This document shows, piece after piece, positions 9,486-19,278 of a stretch of 64,000 nucleotides of DNA (the stretch's first letter is position 1; the number at the start of each line of letters is the position of its first letter). The stretch covers positions 89,977 through 153,976 of the forward strand of contig NZ_VEXQ01000011.1 in assembly GCF_006376615.1 (NCBI RefSeq). The letters are read 5' to 3'. The notes below the pieces were generated by a model. That model made no database searches and was not told the DNA's origin. It saw nothing but the letters and a program-made list of their open reading frames with translations. A program made the position numbers and the translations under genes. The stretch comes from Buttiauxella sp. B2. Its GTDB lineage: Bacteria; Pseudomonadota; Gammaproteobacteria; Enterobacterales; Enterobacteriaceae.

Positions 9486-9610
9486 ATATCCTTCATACTT
9501 CGAGCCGCATCTTTGTTGGCTACGTTCACTCGCCCAAATCACTTACTTTAGTCAGCTCATTGGGACTCGTTCTCTTACCGCCTCAATGCAACTCGAATTA
9601 TTTTGGATAC
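9486..9610. repeat. Imperfect palindromic intergenic repeat of about 125 bases
   Basis: The segment is one large inverted repeat. Its left arm includes ccttcatacttcgag and its right arm ctcgaattattttgga; the centre reads cccaaatcacttacttt / agtcagctcattggg. I recall similar elements dispersed in enterobacterial genomes. The right end runs into the 3' end of yjfF and supplies its last codons and stop. Confidence 0.7.
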
Positions 9611-10602
9611 GGGCTGCTTACGCTAATCCGCTTCACAGGTGAGCTTTGGCGGTTTTCCCACAGCACCGTCAGGCCGCGTTGTAGGGCAATAAAGATAAAC
9701 AGCAAAATGCCGATGGCGATTTTCGTCCACCAGGAACTGAGCGTGCCGTCAAAGTTGATATACGTCTGGATAAGCCCCTGAATTGCCACGCCAAACAGCG
9801 TACCTAATACGGTTCCTACGCCGCCACTTAACAGAGTACCGCCAATCACCACTGAGGCAATGGCGTCTAACTCAACACCCATTCCGGCCAACGCATAACC
9901 CGCTGAGGTATAAAGTGAAAAGACAATTCCAGCGAGTGTGGCAAGCCCAGTAGAAAGCATATAAATGCGGATGGTGGTGCTGCGCGTTGAAATCCCCATC
10001 AGGTTTGCCGAGATGGCGTTGCCACCAATTGCGTAAACCTGGTTGCCAAAACGCGTTCGATGCGCCAGAAATATACCGATAACGACGACGGCTAACATCA
10101 GCAAGCCCATCGCGCTTAAACGCCCACCGCCAGGAATTCGCCAGGCCAGGTTTGAAAGCGTGTCGTAAATCGGGTGATCAATAGGAATAGACTCTTCTGA
10201 AACCAGATAGCTAACCCCACGCAGGAAGAACATCCCAGCAAGCGTGATGATAAAAGCAGGGATTTTTAGCGCGTCGATAAGCAATCCCATAAACGCCCCG
10301 AATGCACAGCCCATTACCAGGACTAGCGGGAAAGCGACAAGCGGCGATAATCCCCAAAAGCCAATCGCTTTAGCGAGAAATACGCCAGTAAATGCGATCA
10401 CTGAGCCGACTGAAAGATCAATACCACCGGAAAGGATCACAAAGGTCATGCCGACGGCGATAATCCCAAGAAAAGCGTTATCAGTCAGAATATTGCAAAT
10501 CACTCGCGTTGACGCAAAACCAGGGAATTGCGTCAGGCAGTACAGATAACCCAGCACAAACACCGCCAGGGTAATCATCAACGGTAAGTTACGTTTGATC
10601 AT
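9598..10602 (-). CDS. yjfF: Galactofuranose ABC transporter permease YjfF
   Basis: YjfF is one of two permeases of the YtfQRT-YjfF importer for galactofuranose. The 334-residue protein has about ten membrane helices and the signature of ribose-type permeases, SGGIDLSVGSVIAFTG, repeated as DAIASVVIGGTLLSGG. The ATG at 10602, inside the ytfT end, is chosen because it gives MIKRNLPLMI and the family length. Its start overlaps ytfT by 14 bases, implying coupled translation. The last residues, PYPK, and the TAA stop come from the adjacent palindromic repeat. Confidence 0.95.
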   Translation of the reverse strand: MIKRNLPLMITLAVFVLGYLYCLTQFPGFASTRVICNILTDNAFLGIIAVGMTFVILSGGIDLSVGSVIAFTGVFLAKAIGFWGLSPLVAFPLVLVMGCAFGAFMGLLIDALKIPAFIITLAGMFFLRGVSYLVSEESIPIDHPIYDTLSNLAWRIPGGGRLSAMGLLMLAVVVIGIFLAHRTRFGNQVYAIGGNAISANLMGISTRSTTIRIYMLSTGLATLAGIVFSLYTSAGYALAGMGVELDAIASVVIGGTLLSGGVGTVLGTLFGVAIQGLIQTYINFDGTLSSWWTKIAIGILLFIFIALQRGLTVLWENRQSSPVKRISVSSPYPK

Positions 10603-11620
10603 GGCGACGGAGTCCTTTGAGCAAAGCAATAAAACGCGGAGACTGAACAATCAGCACGCACATCACCACCACCGCTTTCACCACCTGGTTAAGTTCTGGT
10701 GGGAAGCCGGAAAGCAGGATACCGGTGTTCATTCCCTGGATAATTAGCGCGCCAATGATCGAAAGCGCGATGTTAAAACGCCCGCCCATCAGCGAGCCAC
10801 CGCCAATAACAACCGCCAGAATGGCGTCCAATTCTAGCCACAATCCGGCGTTATTGGCATCAGCACCACGGATATCGGCGGTGACGATAATCCCGGCGAT
10901 GGAGGCACACAGGCCGCTCAGCACATAAGTGAGCATCACGACGGTGCGGGTATTCACTCCAGCATTCTTCGCCGCTCGAATATTAATCCCCACCGATTCG
11001 ATAAACAGACCAAGCGCCGTTTTGCGGGTGAACAGCCAGAAGATTAGCAGCGTTGCCAGCACAATAATCACTGGCGTCGGGAAGAAGAACAGCGAGCCGC
11101 TACCAAGATAAGAAAGCTTAGGTGAATCAAATGTCACGATTTGCCCGGCGGTAATCAGCTGAGCCACCCCGCGCCCGGCAACCATCAGAATAAGCGTTGC
11201 AACAAATGGCTGAATTTTCAGGATTGCTACCAGCACACCGTTCCACAAACCCGCCAGAATCCCCACGCCAAGCGAAGCCAGGATCACCACCGCCAGGCTG
11301 TGCCCGTCAACGGTTAAGGTTGCCGCCGTGGCTCCGGCAATCGCCATCACTGCGCCAACAGAAAGATCGATACCACCAGTGGCAATCACCAGCGTCATAC
11401 CAATCGCCAATAATGCGACCGGCGCTGCACGGTTAAGAATGTCTATCGGGCTGCCAAAAAAACGCCCATTCTGCACAACGATGTCAAAGAAGTGGCTGGC
11501 GACCAGGCTGTCGACCAGCAGCACCAGCACTAATGCGACCAGCTGCGGTATGCCCGGCGGCCAGCGAAAACTGTGTTTTGGCTTTTCGGCGTCCGTCTGT
11601 GGCAATGAACGAGGCATCAC
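10589..11620 (-). CDS. ytfT: Galactofuranose ABC transporter permease YtfT
   Basis: This second permease of the galactofuranose importer has 343 residues and about ten helices. The ribose-permease signature appears as ATGGIDLSVGAVMAIAGAT and later LDAILAVVIGGGSLMGG. The N-terminus MMPRSLPQTD matches the E. coli form. It lies 10 bases after ytfR and overlaps yjfF. The frame is intact throughout. Confidence 0.95.
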   Translation of the reverse strand: MMPRSLPQTDAEKPKHSFRWPPGIPQLVALVLVLLVDSLVASHFFDIVVQNGRFFGSPIDILNRAAPVALLAIGMTLVIATGGIDLSVGAVMAIAGATAATLTVDGHSLAVVILASLGVGILAGLWNGVLVAILKIQPFVATLILMVAGRGVAQLITAGQIVTFDSPKLSYLGSGSLFFFPTPVIIVLATLLIFWLFTRKTALGLFIESVGINIRAAKNAGVNTRTVVMLTYVLSGLCASIAGIIVTADIRGADANNAGLWLELDAILAVVIGGGSLMGGRFNIALSIIGALIIQGMNTGILLSGFPPELNQVVKAVVVMCVLIVQSPRFIALLKGLRRHDQT

Positions 11621-11630
11621 GTTTAACTCC

Positions 11631-13130
11631 TTATGCCGCTATGGCATTCATAATTGCCGATACGGAAAGCTCAGCGAGCGGGATCTCCGCCACCTGCTGC
11701 CTGTCGCGCATGATGATCACGCGATCTGCGTAACCCACCAACTCCTCAAGTTCAGATGAGATAACCAGCAGCGCCAGGCCATCGGCGCAGAGCGTTTCGA
11801 TCAAGCGGATAATTTCGGCGTGCGCGCCAACGTCGATCCCACGCGTGGGTTCATCGAGGATCAAGAATTGTGGTTTGGTCAGTAGCCAGCGTGAAAGCAG
11901 AACTTTTTGCTGATTGCCGCCAGAGAGAAATTCAATCGGCTGATCCGGGCTGGGCGTGCGGATCCCTAACTGGCGGATAAACCGTTCAGCTATCTGATAT
12001 TGCTCGCGCTTCGGAATCGGTCTTAGCCAACCACGCTGGGCCTGCAAAGCGAGGATAATATTTTCACGCACCGAGGCGGCAGCAACGATCCCGTCTGTTT
12101 TCCTGTCTTCCGGGCAGAAACCAATACCGAGCGACGAGGCTTTATGCGGCGAGCGCAGTGACTGCTGTTTGCCTTTGATCCACGCATTACCGCTATCTGA
12201 CGGTTTGATCCCAAAAATAACTTCGGCGGTTTCGGTACGTCCGGATCCAAGCAAACCCGCCAGGCCGACGATCTCACCTGGGCGGACTTCAAGATCGAAC
12301 GGGTTGATCACCCCTTTCTTGCCGAACTCTTTAAATGCGGCGATGGGTTTATCGCTCAATAATGTTCGGCCCGCACGGTTCAGGGCGTTTGTTTCGAGTT
12401 CGCGTCCCAGCATCATTTTTACCAGTTCGATCTGCGGGAGATCTTTCGTGTTGCGCGTGCCAACAAATGCACCGTTACGCAGCACAGTTATCCTGTCTGT
12501 GACTTCATAAACTTGATCGAGGAAGTGAGTGACAAAGATCAGGCTAACGCCCTGGGAGCTGAGCTGGCGCATCAGGGTGAAAAGCATCTCGACTTCTTTG
12601 GTATCAAGGCTGGCGGTAGGTTCATCGAGGATCAACACTTTGGCTGAGAGATCAATGGCCCGGCAAATCGCCACGATCTGCTGCATCGCCACGGAATAGC
12701 GGTTGAGCGGTTCGGCAACATCCAGCGAAAATCCATAGGATTCCATCAATCTGGTGGCGCGCCTTTCCATTTCTTTGCGTTGTAAAAAACCAAAGCGGCG
12801 TGGTTCACGGCCAATAAACAGGTTATCGGCCACCGACATATTCGGCAGTAGGTTCACTTCCTGATACACCGTACCGATGCCAAGCTGTTGGGCATGCGCG
12901 GTGTTTTTCGGTGAAATAAGCTCACCTTCGAGGTAAATATTCCCGCTGTCGCGTTGATAGACGCCGGTAAGTGCTTTGATAAGCGTTGATTTTCCCGCGC
13001 CGTTTTCACCAAGCAGCGCCATGATTTCGCCGCGATTCAGGCTGAAGTCGACTTTATCGAGCGCTTTGACCCCTGGGAAATGTTTCGATAAGCCTTCCGT
13101 GCGCAGAATTTCCTGATTGTTTGTGTTCAT
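11631..13130 (-). CDS. ytfR: Galactofuranose ABC transporter ATPase YtfR
   Basis: YtfR is the cytoplasmic ATPase of the galactofuranose importer and contains two ABC modules in 499 residues. The first has Walker A GENGAGKST and Walker B VLILDEPTASLD. The second has the degenerate Walker A usual for sugar importers (GLLGSGRTE), the signature LSGGNQQKVLLSRWL and Walker B FLILDEPTRGID. The ATG at 13130 is chosen because AGGAG lies 8 bases upstream; 23 more codons are open upstream but run into the repeat region. Confidence 0.96.
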   Translation of the reverse strand: MNTNNQEILRTEGLSKHFPGVKALDKVDFSLNRGEIMALLGENGAGKSTLIKALTGVYQRDSGNIYLEGELISPKNTAHAQQLGIGTVYQEVNLLPNMSVADNLFIGREPRRFGFLQRKEMERRATRLMESYGFSLDVAEPLNRYSVAMQQIVAICRAIDLSAKVLILDEPTASLDTKEVEMLFTLMRQLSSQGVSLIFVTHFLDQVYEVTDRITVLRNGAFVGTRNTKDLPQIELVKMMLGRELETNALNRAGRTLLSDKPIAAFKEFGKKGVINPFDLEVRPGEIVGLAGLLGSGRTETAEVIFGIKPSDSGNAWIKGKQQSLRSPHKASSLGIGFCPEDRKTDGIVAAASVRENIILALQAQRGWLRPIPKREQYQIAERFIRQLGIRTPSPDQPIEFLSGGNQQKVLLSRWLLTKPQFLILDEPTRGIDVGAHAEIIRLIETLCADGLALLVISSELEELVGYADRVIIMRDRQQVAEIPLAELSVSAIMNAIAA

Positions 13131-13155
13131 CTGCGAGCTCCTGCCAACGTAAATC

Positions 13156-13249
13156 TGTAGGGGGATAAGCAACAGCGTCATCCACCTTTCGCCATTCACA
13201 GTGGGCTGCGCTTTGAATGGCGGATGGCGCTACGCTTATCCGCCCTACA
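13156..13249. repeat. Paired REP elements (BIME) between ytfQ and ytfR
   Basis: Two inverted copies of a REP-like unit are present: gtagggggataagcaacagc at the left and ggcggatggcgctacgctta-tccgccctaca at the right (13219-13249). The second is a typical enterobacterial REP stem. Such pairs stabilise upstream mRNA, which fits higher output of the binding protein ytfQ than of the membrane parts. Confidence 0.85.
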
Positions 13250-13272
13250 TAAAACCGGGGTGAGGGAAAAAA

Positions 13273-14229
13273 TCAATAACCCATTGATTTCTTCTTCTCG
13301 AGCTCTTCTTTTGCCGTATCCGGGAGGTATAAAGTGGACTTGGTAATAGTGACTTTTTCCGGCATGGTGCCATCTTTTTTGAATTTCTCGAGCGCGTCGA
13401 ATGCTGGGCCCGCCATGTTTGGTGTTAGCTCAACGCTTGCATTCGCTTCGCCCTCCATCATCGCTTTGTAGATGTCAGGCACGCCATCAATAGAACCGGT
13501 TAGAATGTCTTTGCCAGGTTTCAGGCCTGCTTCTTTGATTGCCTGAATCGCACCAATCACCATGTCGTCGTTATGCGCGAAGACCATGCAGATGTTTTTG
13601 CCATTGTTCTCAGCTTTGATAAAACTCTCCATCACTTCTTTACCCTTGCTGCGGGTAAAGTCGCCAGACTGAGAACGAATAATTTTCACGTTAGACGCTT
13701 TGGAAATGGCATCGGCAAACCCTTTCTTACGATCGATTGCCACGCTCGCACCCACAGTGCCTTGCAACTCAACCACATTACATTGCTTGCCATTCAACTC
13801 TTTAAGCAGCCACTCACCAATTAACTGGCCTTCCAGCACGTTGTTGGCGGTAACTACAGTCATATATAGCGATTTGTCTTTTACATCGATATTACGATCA
13901 AGCAGGAATACCGGGATTTTTGCCTCTTTTGCTTCTTGTAATACAGGCTCCCAACCAGTGGCGACGATTGGCGCGATGAAGATAGCGTCAACGCCCTGGG
14001 CGATAAATGAACGTACGGCTTTAATCTGGTTTTCTTGTTTTTGTTGGCCATCAGCGATCTTCAGCGTGATTCCACGCTTCTGAGCTTCGCTCTTCGCCAC
14101 CGACGTTTCTGCTGCACGCCAGCCGGATTCAGAACCCACCTGCGAAAATCCGACGGTTAACGGAGCAGCTATCGCCATAAACGACATGGCTGCGGAGACA
14201 GCAGAGACCAAAAGTAAGCGCTTCCACAT
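13273..14229 (-). CDS. ytfQ: Galactofuranose-binding periplasmic protein YtfQ
   Basis: YtfQ captures galactofuranose in the periplasm. The 318 residues equal the E. coli length. A signal peptide ends near residue 21 (AIAA). The type-1 periplasmic binding fold is clear from VGFSQVGSESGWRAAE, DAIFIAPIVATGWEPV, FLLDRNIDV and FAHNDDMVIGAIQAIKEAG. It is the first gene of ytfQ-ytfR-ytfT-yjfF, followed by a REP pair. Putative CRP and LacI-family sites lie upstream. Confidence 0.96.
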   Translation of the reverse strand: MWKRLLLVSAVSAAMSFMAIAAPLTVGFSQVGSESGWRAAETSVAKSEAQKRGITLKIADGQQKQENQIKAVRSFIAQGVDAIFIAPIVATGWEPVLQEAKEAKIPVFLLDRNIDVKDKSLYMTVVTANNVLEGQLIGEWLLKELNGKQCNVVELQGTVGASVAIDRKKGFADAISKASNVKIIRSQSGDFTRSKGKEVMESFIKAENNGKNICMVFAHNDDMVIGAIQAIKEAGLKPGKDILTGSIDGVPDIYKAMMEGEANASVELTPNMAGPAFDALEKFKKDGTMPEKVTITKSTLYLPDTAKEELEKKKSMGY

Positions 14230-14305
14230 AGGTACATCCTCGTAGGGTTATTGTTGGTTAAAAGCTGGGTATCGAAAAAACTATAGACGACGTGTGGTGT
14301 AACAG

Positions 14306-14324
14306 AATGAGTTACATCACAATT
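14306..14324 (-). promoter_or_regulatory. Possible CRP site upstream of ytfQ
   Basis: On the minus strand the sequence reads aattgtgatgtaactcatt. The TGTGA arm is perfect and the other arm, TCATT, matches TCACA in three of five bases. It lies 77 bases before the ytfQ start. CRP control of a sugar importer would be expected. Confidence 0.45.
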
Positions 14325-14345
14325 CAAACAAGTCGTATGCATGCT

Positions 14346-14359
14346 TGTAACCGCTTACA
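14346..14359. promoter_or_regulatory. LacI/GalR-family operator upstream of ytfQ
   Basis: TGTAACCGCTTACA is a near-perfect inverted repeat with the central CG and TTACA arms typical of LacI/GalR-family operators. It lies about 117 bases before ytfQ. The cognate repressor is not in the window. Confidence 0.5.
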
Positions 14360-14522
14360 CAATTTTATAAAGAATACGGCTATGTTTATGGATTTTCGCG
14401 TTATCGGAGGGCTCTGAAAAAGAAACCAGGTGCCGAGCGGGGAGAAAAACAGGTCAAGACATTTAAAGCCAGTTGGCTATAATACCGGGCACTTGAATGA
14501 CACCAGTTTAAAGGAAAAAGAC

Positions 14523-15050
14523 ATGAGCTTACTCAACGTCCCTGCGGGCAAAGATCTGCCAGAAGACATCTATGTTGTTATCGAAATCCCAGCTAACGCT
14601 GATCCTATCAAATATGAAATTGATAAAGACACCGGCGCGCTGTTCGTTGACCGTTTCATGTCTACTGCAATGTTCTACCCTTGCAACTACGGTTACATCA
14701 ACCACACCCTGTCTTTAGACGGTGACCCGGTTGACGTTCTGGTTCCAACTCCGTACCCACTGCAACCAGGTTCTGTAATTCGTTGCCGTCCAGTTGGCGT
14801 GCTGAAAATGACTGACGAAGCGGGCGAAGATGCCAAGCTGGTTGCAGTTCCACACACCAAACTGAGCAAAGAATACGATCACATCAAAGATGTGAACGAC
14901 CTGCCAGAACTGCTGAAAGCGCAGATCTCCCACTTCTTCGAGCAGTACAAAGCTCTCGAAAAAGGCAAATGGGTTAAAGTTGAAGGCTGGGCAGATGCTG
15001 CTGCGGCTAAAGCTGAAATCATTGCTTCATTCGAGCGCGCTAAGAAGTAA
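14523..15050 (+). CDS. ppa: Inorganic pyrophosphatase
   Basis: Ppa hydrolyses pyrophosphate in the cytoplasm and so drives nucleic-acid and other biosynthetic reactions. The product has 175 residues. The type-I active site appears as the family signature DGDPVDVLV, with YGYINHTL before it and the conserved KWVKVEGW near the end. AAAGGA lies before the ATG at 14523; an upstream open frame to 14430 has no such support. It is divergent from ytfQ. Confidence 0.97.
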   Translation: MSLLNVPAGKDLPEDIYVVIEIPANADPIKYEIDKDTGALFVDRFMSTAMFYPCNYGYINHTLSLDGDPVDVLVPTPYPLQPGSVIRCRPVGVLKMTDEAGEDAKLVAVPHTKLSKEYDHIKDVNDLPELLKAQISHFFEQYKALEKGKWVKVEGWADAAAAKAEIIASFERAKK

Positions 15051-15073
15051 TTCTCGCCTTGGAAGATGCTTGT

Positions 15074-15103
15074 AAAAACACCGCCCATTGGCGGTGTTTT
15101 TTT
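15074..15103 (+). terminator. ppa terminator
   Basis: acaccgcc / ggcggtgt forms a GC-rich stem with a four-base loop and is followed by seven T residues, 24 bases after the ppa stop. Confidence 0.9.
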
Positions 15104-15116
15104 ATGTTCGCAAGAG

Positions 15117-15145
15117 AAACGGCCACTCATTCGAGTGGCCGTTTT
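15117..15145. terminator. Second hairpin between ppa and ytfP
   Basis: aaacggccact / agtggccgttt form a strong stem just beyond the ppa terminator and 10 bases before the end of ytfP. It has short T-tracts on both sides and may stop transcripts from either direction. Confidence 0.6.
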
Positions 15146-15154
15146 GGGAATGGT

Positions 15155-15499
15155 CTAGTACTTTTCTTTATCCAGCCAGTTTCCGCTGTCGATACGGGTC
15201 AACCCATCGACCGGCCTTTGATAAACATACATCCATGCACCGCCGTACGGGGTCTGAATAAGCTGGCGCTTATATTCGCCACCTTTGGTGCGCAAAGCGT
15301 CGAGCTCAGAGAGTGTAGAAGCATCAATACGATACACTTCACCCACCACTTTCCCTTCACCCGGCACTGCCCCCGGATAATGGCCGAGACTGTAGAGATC
15401 ATAATTTTCAACATCATGATCCCCAAGCCACTGGGCGTTAGTCATCCAGTGGCTGTTACCTTGCTTGCGTCTTAAACTGCCGTAAACAAATATTCGCAT
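15155..15499 (-). CDS. ytfP: Gamma-glutamylcyclotransferase-fold protein YtfP
   Basis: This 114-residue cytoplasmic protein belongs to the GGCT-like (AIG2/BtrG) fold. The N-terminal substrate loop MRIFVYGSLRRKQGN is visible, as is VVGEVYRID followed by LDALRTKGGEY, where the acidic residue of the family is expected. Its biochemical role is not established. It starts directly after tamB, two bases from the tamB stop, so it belongs to the tamA-tamB-ytfP unit. Confidence 0.94.
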   Translation of the reverse strand: MRIFVYGSLRRKQGNSHWMTNAQWLGDHDVENYDLYSLGHYPGAVPGEGKVVGEVYRIDASTLSELDALRTKGGEYKRQLIQTPYGGAWMYVYQRPVDGLTRIDSGNWLDKEKY

Positions 15500-15501
15500 T
15501 G

Positions 15502-18500
15502 CTAAAACTCAAACTGATAAAGCAGATCAAGTGCCTGATCGATACCAGACACCGCTTCCAGATACAGCTTGGGCATCAGGCGATAACGCAGTGTTAGTGT
15601 CGCCAATGAGTCAAAAATACCCACTCCATATTTCACCTGGAGACCAGGCAGAACATAGCCACTGACCACCACTTGTGAGGAATCCCCCACCCCTGCGGTA
15701 TCAAGCGCCAGATTGCTTACGCCAAACGTCTCGCCGATTTTACCCACAACCTGACCACTTTGTGCAACCCCCAAGCCAACAAGCATTGATGTCATGGCGT
15801 TACCATCGTCGCCAGAATTATCTAAACCTTGCCCGCGAAGCAGGTAGGACAAGGCTTCTTGCTGTGACATAGCCGGATCAGAAAATATTTCAGCTTTTGG
15901 CTCATCGGCCGATCCTGTGACGCGAACACCGGCAATTACGTCGTTTTCCGTCGATTCCGGGTTACGAATCGCTTCGATATTTAGCAAAGGTTGATCCGGT
16001 GGACCGGAAAATAGCAGCACACCTTTGCGCACGATCAGATCCTGTCCGTATGCATGGAAGCGTCCTTCCGGAATATTGATCTGCCCGTTCAGACCAAGAC
16101 CCTGGCGGTCCTGCACCATTTTCAGATCGCCGTTCAAACGCGCTTTCAAACCAAACGCATCCAGACGCACGTTATTTCCGACGTGAATCACAAGGTTGCT
16201 GTTGATCGGAATACCCGCCGATTGCGGTTTAATCGGCTTCAGATTTTGATCCAGCATCACTTCGTCGCTGGAAACACCCACAGAGCTTTCCGGAACGTCA
16301 TGCACCACGATACGCGCCCACGGAATATCAACACTACCATCAAGCGTAAATAGGCTCGGTGTTGCGACAAACTCGACATCTGGCGAAACGTCCAGACGCA
16401 CCATCGGCGGCACCGTAATGCGCACCTTATTGCCTTTCGCCGCCACACGCGCACGCCAGTTGTCGATTTGCGTCCAATCCGCATCACCACTCAGAGCAAT
16501 ATCTCCCTGTTTGGTGCGCACAGTACCGGCAAGCGTCGAGTTCATCCCGTTGAAGTTCATCGCCACCTGACTTGGCTGCATATCAAACGGCATAAAGTTG
16601 CCGTCGATATCCACGCCGTTTAGCTGCAATTGGCCGAACAACTGTGGCCGCTCCGCATTTCCCGCAAGACGTAAGTTAGCGTTGAGTTTCCCGGCAGCTT
16701 TTTCCCCGCGCGAGAAAATGGAGTTAGCGATAGCCAAATCAAAGTTACGCATATTCACGTTACCGCCAAGATTCCGGCGGCCTTGAGGATCGGTAATTTG
16801 AATCTGACCGTCGAGCTGGCCGTTCTTAGCAACACGAATCAGCCAGCCAATCTGCGCCTGATTATTTTTAAGCTCCGCATTCAGATTTAGCGTGTCGAAT
16901 GCCACCGGCAACGGGCCGTCGTTGACTATCTGGGTGACTTTCACGCCACTCCCTTGCAGTGTGACTGAACCCTGCGGCAAGCCTTTAGATTCACTATCCC
17001 AGCTAACATCCGCACGACCACTGAATGTGCCTACTGCTTGTGTGTCTTCCGGCATAAACGGTTTTAGCATCGCCAAATCAAAGCGATTCAAGTTAACGAC
17101 CGCACGCCCTTTCTTACCGGCATCAATCGGTTGTGGCACACAAAGCTCGGCATTCGGGTTCGTCCAGCAATGCGCACCAATATTGATTTTCTGTTCTTTA
17201 TTGCGGTAATCCAGCGCCAGGTTACGATTTAGCGACCATGGGCCAACTGGCGTTTCAAAGCGCGTGTTGCTGAGGCTTCCACGCCAGCGTTCTTCTGCAC
17301 GATCAAAACTACCGCTCAAATCGAGCTGTCCGGATACCGGCTTACCCTGAATACGCAGTTGTAACTGGTGCTGCTTTTCTGAACCTTTTGCTGCCAGTGT
17401 AACAAGGTTGATATCCACACCTGGTTGAGAAATACGCTCGACGCGCAGATCCAGATTTCCGGCAATCTGATCGCTGGATTTCACATCCCCTTTCAGCAGC
17501 ACCCGCGCAATAGACAGCTCCTGCCAGCGCAAATTATTCGCGGTGACATCTGCTAACAACTGCGGAGCTTTCACATCGCCACGCACCTTAATCGTGCCTT
17601 TCGCCGTGCCGCCAAGACCTGGCAAGGCATTGTCGAGTCCAGGTGCGTCGATGGTGGCATCTAACGCCAAATCTTTCTGGCCCAGTTCACCTTTTACATC
17701 AGCGCTGTTGCGCCCCAGCTCGAGGTGTAGGCCTGGGATTTTCCACTGCATATAACTGTTGCCGTTGAGCTTCCCGGCCACATTCACTTTGTTATTTTTA
17801 ACGTTGCCCGCAAGTTTTAGCTCGGACACATCTACCTGCCAGCTCCCGCCATATAAACTGCCGCTAGTTTTCACCAGGCCGTCGAGTTTCGCAGGCCAAT
17901 CAGGGAATTGCTTCGCCGTATTGATGCCGTCGAGCTTCAGCTCTGCGCGCCAACTAATGGCTTTGCTCCAGTCAAGCACCGCTTTCAGATCGGTATTGCC
18001 CTGCAACGCAGCAACGCGCAGCTTATCGAGATTGAGCTGTTGCTCATTGCCTTTAGCATCAAGCGTAATGGTAGCTGGCGGGATTTGTTCCCCTTTCACG
18101 TCGCCGCGTAATGACAGTTTGTAGTCCGTCATTTTGCCGCTAAATTTCAATTTGAGGTTATCGGCCTGATACTCTTTTTTCCCGGTAAACGGCCAATAAA
18201 GCTGCTTGCTGACCACTTCCAGATTGAGCGGTAAACCAGCCTCGGCAAGCTGAGTCTGCGCGGTGAGTTCCATATCGACCGGGCCTGAAAGATTTATGCC
18301 GACTTTAAGCACATCCCGCAGTTCCCCACCGATCTTCATCTTCACCTTTTCGCCTTTAATAGGGTCGATGTTAAGCCGGGTGTTTAAAGTTAAATCGACC
18401 GGCCATTTGTCGCGAAGCTCAGCACTACCGGTGGCGTTGACCAGGCCCTGTGAGGAATCGACATCCAGCGCATCGAGCTTAAGAGAGCCGTCGATACTGC

Positions 18501-19278
18501 TGACTTTCAGCAACAGGCTGCTGACCAGTAGATCGGTATCCCCCGTCAAGCGCAGCTGTGAACCACGAAATTCCTGAATATTCAGGTTCAGTGGCAAATG
18601 CACGTCGGTCATTTCTGGCAAAACAGGCTTTTCAAACAGCTGTTTGAGCGTTTCGCCTAACGGTAACTCTTCCGGTTTTGGATTTTGAATCTTCGGTTCG
18701 ACAACCTCTTCCTGAGCAACTTTGGCGACTTTCGGCAAAGCAATCAGCAAACCTTCAAGGTTGGTTGGCGTGACAGTCAGGTTACGGTCTTGCCAATTCA
18801 GGCCAGAGGTAAACTCCATCACCGAAACCGTCGTGTTATCAATCTTGATATTGACGTTATTGAGCGCCACCCGGCTAAGCGTAATTGGGTATGGCGTGGT
18901 GAGGTTCAGCGGGCCGGTGTCTTCTTCCTGAACAGGCGCTGACGGTGGCATTTTTTTACTATCAATCACCACGTCGATATCTTTGAGCGAGAGATTATTC
19001 ACGCACAGGCTGCTGTCGCGTAGGCAGCCAAGTTTTACCGCAAGGTTAATTTCACCGGCATTGACGTCCACGCCCGGCTGTTGGTAGCGCAAACCTTTGA
19101 TGGTCAGATTGCGCCAACCACCGGTTACGCTTGTGATATCAAGCCCTGGCACCCAGCGGTTAGCTGCGTTAAAGAGTACGTGCAGCCCGGTCGTTGTCCC
19201 CACCAGGAAGCCCACTGCGCCAATCAGCACCACCACAAAGATCAACACTGCGAGGCTTATTTTCTTCCAAAGACTCAT
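15502..19278 (-). CDS. tamB: Translocation and assembly module protein TamB
   Basis: TamB is a 1258-residue inner-membrane protein that spans the periplasm as a long hydrophobic beta-groove. With TamA it assists assembly of some outer-membrane proteins and, with related AsmA-like proteins, phospholipid transport. One N-terminal membrane helix lies at about residues 7-29. The rest is repetitive beta-strand sequence ending in the DUF490 domain, with the C-terminal [18 protein letters not shown] and terminal FEF. The ATG overlaps the tamA stop as ATGA. Confidence 0.97.
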   Translation of the reverse strand: MSLWKKISLAVLIFVVVLIGAVGFLVGTTTGLHVLFNAANRWVPGLDITSVTGGWRNLTIKGLRYQQPGVDVNAGEINLAVKLGCLRDSSLCVNNLSLKDIDVVIDSKKMPPSAPVQEEDTGPLNLTTPYPITLSRVALNNVNIKIDNTTVSVMEFTSGLNWQDRNLTVTPTNLEGLLIALPKVAKVAQEEVVEPKIQNPKPEELPLGETLKQLFEKPVLPEMTDVHLPLNLNIQEFRGSQLRLTGDTDLLVSSLLLKVSSIDGSLKLDALDVDSSQGLVNATGSAELRDKWPVDLTLNTRLNIDPIKGEKVKMKIGGELRDVLKVGINLSGPVDMELTAQTQLAEAGLPLNLEVVSKQLYWPFTGKKEYQADNLKLKFSGKMTDYKLSLRGDVKGEQIPPATITLDAKGNEQQLNLDKLRVAALQGNTDLKAVLDWSKAISWRAELKLDGINTAKQFPDWPAKLDGLVKTSGSLYGGSWQVDVSELKLAGNVKNNKVNVAGKLNGNSYMQWKIPGLHLELGRNSADVKGELGQKDLALDATIDAPGLDNALPGLGGTAKGTIKVRGDVKAPQLLADVTANNLRWQELSIARVLLKGDVKSSDQIAGNLDLRVERISQPGVDINLVTLAAKGSEKQHQLQLRIQGKPVSGQLDLSGSFDRAEERWRGSLSNTRFETPVGPWSLNRNLALDYRNKEQKINIGAHCWTNPNAELCVPQPIDAGKKGRAVVNLNRFDLAMLKPFMPEDTQAVGTFSGRADVSWDSESKGLPQGSVTLQGSGVKVTQIVNDGPLPVAFDTLNLNAELKNNQAQIGWLIRVAKNGQLDGQIQITDPQGRRNLGGNVNMRNFDLAIANSIFSRGEKAAGKLNANLRLAGNAERPQLFGQLQLNGVDIDGNFMPFDMQPSQVAMNFNGMNSTLAGTVRTKQGDIALSGDADWTQIDNWRARVAAKGNKVRITVPPMVRLDVSPDVEFVATPSLFTLDGSVDIPWARIVVHDVPESSVGVSSDEVMLDQNLKPIKPQSAGIPINSNLVIHVGNNVRLDAFGLKARLNGDLKMVQDRQGLGLNGQINIPEGRFHAYGQDLIVRKGVLLFSGPPDQPLLNIEAIRNPESTENDVIAGVRVTGSADEPKAEIFSDPAMSQQEALSYLLRGQGLDNSGDDGNAMTSMLVGLGVAQSGQVVGKIGETFGVSNLALDTAGVGDSSQVVVSGYVLPGLQVKYGVGIFDSLATLTLRYRLMPKLYLEAVSGIDQALDLLYQFEF

